NCBI GenBank assembly: GCA_903921135.1
Contig: CAIXOY010000723.1
Location: 1 to 15,801, forward strand
DNA: 15,801 bases
Source: an uncultured Gammaproteobacteria bacterium
Lineage (GTDB): Bacteria > Pseudomonadota > Gammaproteobacteria > Pseudomonadales > UBA5518
Reading direction: 5' to 3'
Positions 7,225-13,685 of this stretch are shown one piece after another (the first letter of the stretch is position 1; each line of letters opens with the position of its first letter). The translations under genes and the position numbers were made by a program. The notes beneath the pieces were generated by a model. That model had not been told where the DNA came from, ran no database searches, and was given only the letters and a program-made list of their open reading frames with translations.

Positions 7225-7800
7225 TCAGACCAGCGGCACGCCGCCCAGGTAACGGTGCAGGTACAGCAAAATCGCCGCCCATCCCGCCACGCCCGCCGTT
7301 ACCGCAACTGCATCACGCTGCCAGCCAGAGGCCGGGTACCGTGTGCCGCCAGCGGCATCCCGCGCCCGCGCGGCGTGGTGGGCAAAGATCGACCAGCCAA
7401 GCACGCTTCCGAAGAGCACCACATCGGCCAGCCTGCCGTTGGCGAGCAAATGGGCAAAGGCCCACACCCGTGTGCCGAGGAGCATCGGGTGCGCCACCCA
7501 CTGCCGGATATGCGTGCCGGGCACGTAGGTTGCCGTGAGCAGCACCATCGAGACCAGCATCAGGGCCAGCGTGACCATGCGCGCCCACGCCGGCGGGTGG
7601 TAGAGCTCGGGTGAATCGAGCCGAACGCCCGCATAAGCGCTCACCACCAGCCAGATGCCTGCGAGCGAAACCAGCGAATACAGCCCCCGCCAACCCTGCA
7701 GGCCGATGCGCGCGATAGCCGCCGTGCGCATGGGCTCTGCCACGATGCGCACCGAGTGCATCCCGAGGACAAGCAGCAGCCCTGCGATCAGCATGCCCAT
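7225..7800 (-). CDS. NnrU family integral membrane protein
   Basis: A 191-residue membrane protein with about six hydrophobic segments (near 1-20, 37-59, 75-93, 97-120, 123-141 and 165-183). The opening MLIAGLLLVLGMHSVRIV and the HIRQWVAHPMLLGTRVWAFA motif (97-116, with His104-Pro105) followed by HLLANG are typical of NnrU. This family is named after a gene linked to nitrite/nitric-oxide reduction and is distantly related to isoprenylcysteine methyltransferase-like membrane proteins. No denitrification gene is visible here, so a nitrogen-oxide role should not be assumed; many NnrU homologues occur in non-denitrifiers. The start at 7800 has GGGA 8 nt upstream and lies 14 nt after the VOC stop, suggesting co-transcription. 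The C-terminus HRYLGG is complete. Biochemical function unknown. Confidence 0.88.
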   Translation of the reverse strand: MGMLIAGLLLVLGMHSVRIVAEPMRTAAIARIGLQGWRGLYSLVSLAGIWLVVSAYAGVRLDSPELYHPPAWARMVTLALMLVSMVLLTATYVPGTHIRQWVAHPMLLGTRVWAFAHLLANGRLADVVLFGSVLGWSIFAHHAARARDAAGGTRYPASGWQRDAVAVTAGVAGWAAILLYLHRYLGGVPLV

Positions 7801-7814
7801 GGTGGAGTTCCCGA

Positions 7815-8183
7815 TCAGCCCCAGACGCAGGCAACGAATTTGTTGCCGTCCAGGTCGCGGAAATAGGCGCCATAGAAGTCGTCGCCGCGCAGGCCGGGCG
7901 CGCCTTCGTCCTTGGCACCAAGGGCCATTGCCTTGTTGTAGATACGGTCCGCGATTTCACGGGTTCCGGCGTTGATGGCCACCATCACGCCGTTGCCTAC
8001 GCTCGCCTCGTTGCCATCGTAGGGCTTGATCGCGGCGATCATTGGCTGCCCGGCACCGGCAGACCAGATCACCATACGCTCGAATTCCATGGCGCGGGTG
8101 GCGCCGAGTTCGCCGAGCACGGCATCGAAGAACGCGGCGGCGCGGGGCAGGTCATTGGTTCCGACGGTGACGTAGGCAAGCAT
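7815..8183 (-). CDS. VOC (vicinal oxygen chelate/glyoxalase-fold) family protein
   Basis: A 122-residue single-module VOC protein with two beta-alpha-beta-beta-beta halves: MLAYVTVGTNDLPRAAAFFDAVLGELG (first half, residues 1-27) and GVMVAINAGTREIADRIYNKAMALGA followed by YGAYFRDLDGNKFVACVW (second half, 66-121). ATG at 8183 has GGAG 6-7 nt upstream. The usual metal-binding His near the N-terminus and the Glu after DGN are not present (V/T near residues 5-6, and FVAC after DGNK). It may therefore be a non-catalytic or metal-free member, such as a binding or resistance protein, rather than a glyoxalase. It is first in the run with NnrU (14-nt gap) and the S9 peptidase. A possible -10 (AATAAT on the minus strand) lies 36 nt upstream. 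Family certain, function unknown. Confidence 0.9.
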   Translation of the reverse strand: MLAYVTVGTNDLPRAAAFFDAVLGELGATRAMEFERMVIWSAGAGQPMIAAIKPYDGNEASVGNGVMVAINAGTREIADRIYNKAMALGAKDEGAPGLRGDDFYGAYFRDLDGNKFVACVWG

Positions 8184-8218
8184 GGTGAGCTCCGGGATGC
8201 GATGGTGAAGACCGGCGC

Positions 8219-8224
8219 ATTATT
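8219..8224 (-). promoter_or_regulatory. Possible -10 box for the VOC-NnrU-S9 run
   Basis: AATAAT on the minus strand matches the -10 consensus at five of six positions in otherwise GC-rich DNA, about 36 nt upstream of the VOC ATG. No convincing -35 is found at 16-18 bp spacing (TTCCGC at best). Position and base composition support it; the missing -35 weakens it. Confidence 0.3.
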
Positions 8225-8320
8225 CGGCAGCCGGCGCGGATGCGGAAGGGGAGCGTGGTGGCGCCTGGCTTATGCTCTGCGCAACAGCGAGTGCCATCAC
8301 GGGGCAAGGGAGTAAAGACG

Positions 8321-8692
8321 ATGTGGATCTTCACCCGGTACGGTTTCTTCAGCGCGGTGTGTGCCCGGCAGGGCGAGGGCCACTACGGTGCGCCTGTCGA
8401 TCCTGATCGCATCATGGTGCGCGCGCGTGTCCGTTCGCATCTCGAGGCCTTGCTCGCGCGCTTCCCCGCAGATCTCGGCGGCTGCGGGATCCGGGAGTCC
8501 TCCTCTACCGATTACGCCTTCCGCATCTTCGTGCCGAAGGCAGCGTGGTCGCAGGTGCTCGCTGAACTCGCCTCCGATATCGACTACGACAACTTCAAGT
8601 CCGAGGTCGCGCAGCACCAGGGTGCGGCCGGCGCGGATTACGAGCACGCGCTGCATGATGTGTGGGGCGTGATGTACCGGCTACAGACCTGA
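8321..8692 (+). CDS. Conserved small protein of unknown function (123 aa, begins MWIFTRYGFFSAV)
   Basis: ATG at 8321 is preceded by AAGGGAG at 8 nt, a good ribosome-binding site; the frame is open upstream, but that part reads as leader sequence. The protein is soluble, with no signal peptide or membrane segment. Visible blocks are MWIFTRYGFFSAVCARQG (1-18), MVRARVRSHLEALLARFP (32-49), a middle strand STDYAFRIFVPKAAWSQVL (62-80) and a C-terminal DYDNFKSEVAQHQG ... HDVWGVMYRLQ (about 88-122). I recognise this pattern as a widespread bacterial hypothetical family with alternating strands and helices, but know no assigned function. It is divergent from the VOC gene (137-bp shared upstream region), and no neighbour on its own strand is close enough to suggest an operon. 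Confidence 0.87.
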   Translation: MWIFTRYGFFSAVCARQGEGHYGAPVDPDRIMVRARVRSHLEALLARFPADLGGCGIRESSSTDYAFRIFVPKAAWSQVLAELASDIDYDNFKSEVAQHQGAAGADYEHALHDVWGVMYRLQT

Positions 8693-8899
8693 GGCGCAGC
8701 AATCTGGCCGCGCGTGAGCGCGGACGCATCGCCCTGCCGGTACGTGCATCAGGGGAGACAGCCCGCGCACGCGCCGCTCCCGTTCCTGCGTGAGGACAGC
8801 CGCGCAGTCGTGCTCCGTCGTACCGATCGGTCAAGCCTATCCGTGGCCTATTCGGCGTCCGTTGATGCACACTGGGAATTCCTTTCGTGGAGACTCCCC

Positions 8900-10216
8900 A
8901 TGCGCCTTCGCCCCCTCGCCCTGCTCGTGCCCGCTGCCCTGGCCCTTTTCGGTACCACCGCCCGCGCCGAAGACACGCACGCCGCGATCGCCGCAGCCGC
9001 GCAGGCGGCCGAAGCGCAGGTGGTGGCCTGGCGCCGGGACATCCACGAGCATCCCGAACTCGGCAACCGCGAGAAGCGCACTGCGGCGCTGGTCGCGCGG
9101 GAGCTGAAGAAGCTCGGCTTCGACGAGGTGCAGACCGGCATCGCGCACACCGGCGTGGTGGGCATTCTCAAGGGCGGCAAGCCGGGCGGCGTGGTGGCGC
9201 TGCGCGCCGACATGGACGCGCTTCCGGTGGAGGAAAAGAGCGGCCTGCCCTTCGCATCGAAGGTACGCATGGAATACAACGGCACCGAGGTGCCGGTGAT
9301 GCACGCCTGCGGCCACGATGCGCACACCGCCATTCTGATGGGTGTGGCCAAGGTGCTCGCGGGCATGCGTGATCAGATCCCGGGCACCGTGAGCTTCGTG
9401 TTCCAGCCGGCGGAAGAGGGAGCGCCCGAGGGTGAGGAAGGCGGTGCACGCCTCATGATCAAGGAAGGGCTCTGGGAAAAGACCAAACAGCCCACCGCGA
9501 TCTTCGGTCTTCACACCTGGCCCGGTCCGGCCGGCAGCATCAGTTACCGCAGCGGGCCCACCATGGCCGCTGCCGACACCATCAAGATCATCGTGAAGGG
9601 CAAACAGACCCACGGCTCGCAGCCCTGGGGCGGCATCGACCCCATCGTGGTGGCCGCGCAGATCGTGCAGGCCTTGCAGGTGATTCCCAGCCGCCAGCTC
9701 GACATCACCAAGGCGCCCTCGGTGGTCACCATCGGCAGCATCCACGGCGGCGTGCGCCACAACATCATCCCCGACTCGGTAGAGATGACGGGCACCGTAC
9801 GCAACTTCGACGAGGGCATCCGCAAGGACATGCTCGCGCGCATCACGCGCACTGCCACCTCCATAGCGGCTGCGTCAGGTGCAGAAGCCACCGTCACCAT
9901 AGACAGCTACGGCGGTGGCGTGACCTACAACGACCCGGCGCTGGTGAAGCAGATGGAGCCCTCGCTCCGTGCGGCCGCGGGAGACAAACTCATGGACGCC
10001 CCGCTCATCATGGCCTCGGAGGATTTCTCCGAGTACCAGCAGGACATCCCCGGACTGTTCTTCTTCCTCGGCGGCAACAAGGAGGGCGTGGGCCCTGGCG
10101 AAGCCGCCGCCAACCACTCGCCGCTCTACTTCGTGAACGAAACCGCACTGGTGCCCGGCGTGCGAACGCTGGCCACGCTGGCGGTGGATTACCTGCAGCA
10201 GAAAGCCCCGAAATGA
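8900..10216 (+). CDS. Secreted M20 family amidohydrolase/peptidase (M20D-like)
   Basis: A 438-residue metallohydrolase. ATG at 8900 is chosen because GGAG lies 7 nt upstream and a clear signal peptide follows (MRLRPLALLV..., cleavage probably after ARA at 23); the open frame before it looks non-coding. Motifs: RRDIHEHPELGNRE (45-58), ALRADMDALPV (100-110), MHACGHDAHT with ligands Cys137 and His139, FQPAEEG with Glu172/173, GLHTWP with His205, a lid/dimerisation domain (about 220-330, KGKQTHGSQPW with His238), MASEDFSEY (371-379) and NHSPLY with His406. The cysteine-containing ligand set is that of M20D enzymes (hippurate, N-acyl-amino-acid or indole-acetyl-amino-acid hydrolases), which release an amino acid from an acyl or peptide amide. 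Likely periplasmic. It stands alone on its strand and ends 7 bp from the convergent MBL gene. Exact substrate unknown. Confidence 0.95.
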   Translation: MRLRPLALLVPAALALFGTTARAEDTHAAIAAAAQAAEAQVVAWRRDIHEHPELGNREKRTAALVARELKKLGFDEVQTGIAHTGVVGILKGGKPGGVVALRADMDALPVEEKSGLPFASKVRMEYNGTEVPVMHACGHDAHTAILMGVAKVLAGMRDQIPGTVSFVFQPAEEGAPEGEEGGARLMIKEGLWEKTKQPTAIFGLHTWPGPAGSISYRSGPTMAAADTIKIIVKGKQTHGSQPWGGIDPIVVAAQIVQALQVIPSRQLDITKAPSVVTIGSIHGGVRHNIIPDSVEMTGTVRNFDEGIRKDMLARITRTATSIAAASGAEATVTIDSYGGGVTYNDPALVKQMEPSLRAAAGDKLMDAPLIMASEDFSEYQQDIPGLFFFLGGNKEGVGPGEAAANHSPLYFVNETALVPGVRTLATLAVDYLQQKAPK

Positions 10217-10225
10217 CGCGGGGCT
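10204..10225. terminator. Hairpin spanning both stop codons of convergent M20 and MBL genes
   Basis: AGCCCCG (10204-10210), 8-nt loop, CGGGGCT (10219-10225): a perfect 7-bp stem. The M20 TGA (10214-10216) lies in the loop and the MBL stop lies in the right arm. Only a short T-run (TTTC) follows on the minus-strand side. It probably acts as a shared transcription end or mRNA 3' stabiliser. Confidence 0.45.
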
Positions 10226-11297
10226 AGAACGCGCTCTCTTGCGGGTTTCGGCTGTACCAGTCGACACCCGCAGCATCGCGTTCGCGGCGGATCATCCGCC
10301 GGCCGATCAGGCAGTTGAGATGCGCGAGCGTCTCGCCGGTGGCCATGGCGAGCGTGTCGTTCTCCAACTCGCGGCGGAACATCACGCGCGAGCAATCGAC
10401 CGCGCGCTTCGGCTCCTCCAGATGCTCGTACAGCCGAGTCAGGCCGCGCTCGTGGCTGTCAATGATCTGCGTGAGCCGCACGTGCAGCCCATAGAACGGC
10501 GCCTGATGCGCGGGCAGCACCAGCACGTTGTCGGGCAGCCGCTCGCGGATGCGGGCGCTCGAGAGCAACCACTCGCGCAGCGGGTCACCCTTGGGCTCGG
10601 TGGGGAAGACGCTCACATTCGGTGTGATGCGCGGCAGCACCTGGTCACCCGAGATGAGGAGTTTGAGCGCCGGGCAGTAAAGCGCCGCATGCTCCGGCGA
10701 ATGTCCCTGCCCCACGATCACCTGCCAGTAACGGCCGTCGATCTGCAGCGTCTCGCCTTCCACCAGGCGGCGGAAACTCTCGGGCAGCGGCGAGATGTTC
10801 ATGCCGAAACCGCCGAAGCGGGCGCGGTAGTTCTCGAGCGCGCGCTCGTCGTAGCCGGCGGCGCGGTAGAAGCGGATCGCGACATCGGGCGCGGGCTTGC
10901 CCGTGTCGTCGGCGAGCGTGTGGCACATGAGGAATTCCTCGCGCGTCATCCACAGCTCGCAATCGAAGCGCCGTGTGAGCCAGCCCGCGAGGCCCACGTG
11001 GTCCGGGTGCAGGTGGGTGCAGATCACGCGGTGCACGGGTTTGCCGGCCATGAAGCCGGTGCAGAGCTGCTCCCACAGCGCGCGTGATTCGACCAGATCC
11101 AGACAGGTGTCCACCACCGTCCAACCGTCGCCGTCTTCGAGCAGCCACAGGTTGATATGGTCCAGCGAGAGCGGCATCGGGAAGCGCAGCCACCACACGC
11201 CCTCGGCCACGCGGAAGGGCTCTCCGGGTTCAGGCGCCGCTTGCGGCCCCCACGGATAACGCAACCCGCGCAGGGTGTCGGCAGGCGAGATGGCCAT
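10224..11297 (-). CDS. Metallo-beta-lactamase (MBL) fold hydrolase
   Basis: A 357-residue cytoplasmic protein starting at ATG 11297 (GAGGT about 8 nt upstream); the open frame extends into uvrD but is non-coding there. The MBL metal site is complete: THLHPDHVG (94-102; His95, His97, Asp99, His100), GQGHSPEHAAL with His199, ISGDQVLP with Asp218 and PAHQAPFYG with His264. A C-terminal segment of about 90 residues (LEEPKRAVDCSRVMF ... ETLAHLNCLIGRRMIRRE) resembles the winged-helix tail seen in LACTB2/glyoxalase-II-like hydrolases. Members hydrolyse thioesters, lactones, phosphodiesters or RNA; this one cannot be assigned more closely. It lies 71 bp downstream of uvrD on the same strand and may be co-transcribed with it. 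A small hairpin, AGTAC CTCT GTACT (11303-11316), places its ribosome-binding site in the loop. Confidence 0.93.
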   Translation of the reverse strand: MAISPADTLRGLRYPWGPQAAPEPGEPFRVAEGVWWLRFPMPLSLDHINLWLLEDGDGWTVVDTCLDLVESRALWEQLCTGFMAGKPVHRVICTHLHPDHVGLAGWLTRRFDCELWMTREEFLMCHTLADDTGKPAPDVAIRFYRAAGYDERALENYRARFGGFGMNISPLPESFRRLVEGETLQIDGRYWQVIVGQGHSPEHAALYCPALKLLISGDQVLPRITPNVSVFPTEPKGDPLREWLLSSARIRERLPDNVLVLPAHQAPFYGLHVRLTQIIDSHERGLTRLYEHLEEPKRAVDCSRVMFRRELENDTLAMATGETLAHLNCLIGRRMIRRERDAAGVDWYSRNPQESAF

Positions 11298-11368
11298 GGT
11301 GCAGTACCTCTGTACTCCGGATCGGATCCCCGTCAACGGCGCATGGACCGCCGCGGGTGCGATACGCC

Positions 11369-13600
11369 CTAAACGCTTTCCAGCTTCGCCATCGAGACCA
11401 CCAGCCATTTCGCGCCTTCCGTCGCGAAATTGACGTTGACGCGTGCGTGCGCGCCCTGGCCCTCGAAACCGATCACCACGCCCTCGCCGAAGCGCGGGTG
11501 ACGCACCCGCTGCCCCAGCCGCAGGCCTTCGCTCTCTTCCTGCCGGAATCCCCCGCGACCGCCACCCAGGAAAATGGGGTCTGACCCCATTTTTTTCGGG
11601 CCGTGGGAAATGGGGGTCTGACCCCATTTGTTCGAGGAATTCCAGCTGCCCATGGGCCGTGTGACCTGCAGGCGCGGGCGGATTTCCTGAAGCAGTTCGG
11701 GCGGTATCTCGCGCAGGAAGCGCGACATGCCGTTCATGGTTTCGCGCCCGTGCAGGCGGCGGCTTTCGGCATAGCTCATGATGAGCCGCTGCATCGCGCG
11801 GGTGATGCCTACGTAGCAGAGGCGGCGTTCTTCCTCGAGGCGTCCGGGCTCTTCGCGGGACATCGCGTGCGGGAAGAGGTTTTCCTCCATGCCCGCCAGA
11901 AACACCAGCGGGTACTCGAGGCCTTTGGCCGAATGCAGCGTCATCAGCTGCACGCTGTCCTCGAACTCCTCTGCCTGCGTGTCGCCGGCGTCCAGCGAGG
12001 CGGTGTCCAGGAACTGCTCCATCGCGCCGCGCTCGGGATCCTCGGGCGTGAAGGCGCGGCAGGCGCTCACCAGTTCCTCGAGGTTCTCGACGCGTGTCTC
12101 GCCGCGTTCGCCTTTTTCAGTGCGGTGGTATTCGAGGAGGCCCGTGACCAGCAGCACGCGATCGACTTTCTCGGCGAGTTCCAGCGAATCGATATCGCGC
12201 TGCAGCTGGTTCACCATATCGATGAAACCCTGCAGCGCGTTGCGTGCCCGTGCGGGCAGGGAAGAAGCGATGTCCTTCGCCGCTGCCCACAAGGGCACCG
12301 AGCGCGTGCGCGCAGCAGCGCGTATCGCATCGATGGTGCTGGTGCCGATGCCGCGCGGCGGCGTGTTCACCACGCGCTCGAAGGCCGCGTCGTCGTTGCG
12401 GTTCAGCAGGAGGCGCAGGTACGCGAGCGCGTTCTTGATCTCGAGCCGCTCGTAGAAGCGCAGGCCCCCGTAGACGCGGTACGGAATGCCCGCGCGCAGC
12501 AGCGCCTCTTCCAGCACCCGCGATTGCGCATTCGAACGGTAGAGGATCGCGGACTCCGCGCGCTGATGCCCCGCGGCAATCCACTTCTGCAATTCGTCGA
12601 CGATGTAGCGGGCTTCGTCCTGCTCGTTGAAGGCGGCGTAGAGCGTGATCGGATCGCCCTCGCCGCCGTCGGTCCAGAGATTCTTGCCGAGGCGTCCGTA
12701 GTTGTTCGCGATCACCGCGTTCGCGGCGTTCAGGATGTTCGCCGTCGAGCGGTAGTTCTGCTCCAGACGCACCAGCCGCACGCCGGTGAAATCGCGCTGG
12801 AACTGGTGGATGTTCTCGATCTTGGCGCCGCGCCAGCCGTAGATGGACTGGTCGTCGTCGCCTACCGCCGTGACGCGCGCCTCGGGGCCTGCGAGTGCGC
12901 GCAGCCACTTGTACTGGATGGTGTTGGTGTCCTGGAATTCGTCGACCAGCAGATGCTGGAAACGCTGGCGGTAGTGCGCCAGCAGCGCCGCATCCTTCAG
13001 CCACAGCTCCCAGGAGCGCAACAGCAGTTCCGCGAAATCGACCATGCCGCCGCGCTCGCAGGCAGCCTCGTACTGGCGATAGACGGATAGCAGCGTCGAC
13101 TGCACGGGCTCGCCGTGGTCCTCGATCTCGAAGGCGCGTCGGCCTTCGTCCTTGTGCGAGTTGATCCACCACTGCGTTTGCTTGGGCGGCCAGCGGTCTT
13201 CGTCCAGGTTCATGTCGCGCGTGACGCGCTTGATGACGCGGAGCTGGTCGTCGGAGTCGAGGATCTGGAAGTTCTGCGGCAGCCCTGCCTGTTCCCAATG
13301 CGCGCGCAGGAAGCGGTGCGAGAGGCCGTGGAAGGTGCCCACCCACATCCCCCGCGTGGAGATGTCGAGCATCTGCTCCAGCCGCGCGCGCATCTCGGCG
13401 GCGGCCTTGTTGGTGAAGGTCACGGCCATGATGCCGAAGGGCATCACGCCGAATTCGTGCACCAGCCATGCGATGCGATGCACCAGTACGCGCGTCTTGC
13501 CGCTGCCGGCACCCGCGAGCACGAGGAGGTTCGCGTCGGGCGCGGAAACGGCCTCGCGTTGGGCTGCGTTCAGGGGGTCGAGGATGAGTTCGGGGTTCAT
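11369..13600 (-). CDS. uvrD: DNA helicase II UvrD, with an in-frame palindrome insertion
   Basis: A 743-residue superfamily-1A 3'-5' helicase acting in nucleotide-excision and mismatch repair. Helicase motifs appear in order: Walker A GAGSGKT (30-36), TFTNKAAAEM (61-70), GTFHGLSHRFLR (88-99), LLVDEFQDTN (217-226), VGDDDQSIYGWRGA (246-259), LEQNYRST (279-286), TLHSAKGLEYPLVFL (about 553-567) and CYVGITRA (about 592-600). A Tudor-like C-terminal domain (LRLGQRVRHPRFGEGVV, about 691-707) separates UvrD/PcrA from Rep. Length is slightly above the usual 720 or so. Residues about 657-677 (KWGQTPISHGPKKMGSDPIF) are encoded by two copies of a GGGGTCAGACCCC palindrome and are not part of the normal helicase; all motifs and the reading frame remain intact, so the enzyme is probably active. 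There is no Shine-Dalgarno; a -10-like TAGAAT lies 6 nt before the ATG, suggesting a leaderless mRNA. The MBL gene follows. Confidence 0.97.
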   Translation of the reverse strand: MNPELILDPLNAAQREAVSAPDANLLVLAGAGSGKTRVLVHRIAWLVHEFGVMPFGIMAVTFTNKAAAEMRARLEQMLDISTRGMWVGTFHGLSHRFLRAHWEQAGLPQNFQILDSDDQLRVIKRVTRDMNLDEDRWPPKQTQWWINSHKDEGRRAFEIEDHGEPVQSTLLSVYRQYEAACERGGMVDFAELLLRSWELWLKDAALLAHYRQRFQHLLVDEFQDTNTIQYKWLRALAGPEARVTAVGDDDQSIYGWRGAKIENIHQFQRDFTGVRLVRLEQNYRSTANILNAANAVIANNYGRLGKNLWTDGGEGDPITLYAAFNEQDEARYIVDELQKWIAAGHQRAESAILYRSNAQSRVLEEALLRAGIPYRVYGGLRFYERLEIKNALAYLRLLLNRNDDAAFERVVNTPPRGIGTSTIDAIRAAARTRSVPLWAAAKDIASSLPARARNALQGFIDMVNQLQRDIDSLELAEKVDRVLLVTGLLEYHRTEKGERGETRVENLEELVSACRAFTPEDPERGAMEQFLDTASLDAGDTQAEEFEDSVQLMTLHSAKGLEYPLVFLAGMEENLFPHAMSREEPGRLEEERRLCYVGITRAMQRLIMSYAESRRLHGRETMNGMSRFLREIPPELLQEIRPRLQVTRPMGSWNSSNKWGQTPISHGPKKMGSDPIFLGGGRGGFRQEESEGLRLGQRVRHPRFGEGVVIGFEGQGAHARVNVNFATEGAKWLVVSMAKLESV
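11571..11629. repeat. Pair of REP-like GGGGTCAGACCCC palindromes inside uvrD
   Basis: Two near-identical palindromes in direct orientation with a 15-bp spacer, a BIME-like arrangement. Copy at 11571-11593: AAAATGGGGTC, centre T, GACCCCATTTT, 11 paired bases, followed by further Ts on the plus strand. Copy at 11608-11629: AAATGGGGGTC, T, GACCCCATTT, with one extra G that shifts the reading phase between copies. I recall the core ATGGGGTCAGACCCCAT as a recurring intergenic motif in proteobacterial genomes, but cannot verify that here. No transposase is visible in the window. The pair sits wholly within uvrD and keeps the frame open. Confidence 0.88.
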
Positions 13601-13606
13601 CGCCGG

Positions 13607-13612
13607 ATTCTA
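13607..13612 (-). promoter_or_regulatory. -10 box placing uvrD transcription start at or next to its ATG
   Basis: TAGAAT on the minus strand (five of six consensus matches) ends 6 nt before the uvrD ATG, so initiation at normal spacing would fall on the A of ATG. There is no Shine-Dalgarno in the few available bases. The only -35-like sequence (TTGCCC, 13637-13632) is at a long 19-bp spacing. Confidence 0.4.
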
Positions 13613-13622
13613 CCCGCCCGCG

Positions 13623-13639
13623 CTTTGCGCCGGGCAAAG
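13623..13639. promoter_or_regulatory. Inverted repeat in the uvrD/S9 divergent region
   Basis: CTTTGC (13623-13628), GCCGG, GCAAAG (13634-13639): perfect 6-bp arms with a 5-bp spacer in the 85-bp region between divergent genes. It covers the place where the uvrD -35 should lie, so a protein bound here could affect both genes. It does not resemble a LexA box (CTGT-N8-ACAG). Could be chance in GC-rich DNA. Confidence 0.3.
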
Positions 13640-13685
13640 GGTTCGCTAGTCTCGCGGCTTCACAAATGCACACCGGAGCCCCCAC

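Noticed and set aside
7225..7800. NnrU protein as evidence for denitrification
   Set aside because: No nitrite or nitric-oxide reductase gene or regulator is visible, and the family also occurs in non-denitrifiers.
8714..8899. N-terminal extension of the M20 protein
   Set aside because: It would bury the obvious signal peptide; ATG at 8900 has GGAG at the right spacing.
11298..11627. N-terminal extension of the MBL-fold protein into uvrD
   Set aside because: The extension is the out-of-frame reading of uvrD and its palindromes; ATG at 11297 has a good ribosome-binding site and gives a normal-length MBL protein.
11571..11629. The uvrD palindromes as a Rho-independent terminator
   Set aside because: The hairpin followed by Ts is on the strand opposite to uvrD and no plus-strand gene ends there; on the coding strand termination would truncate an intact gene.
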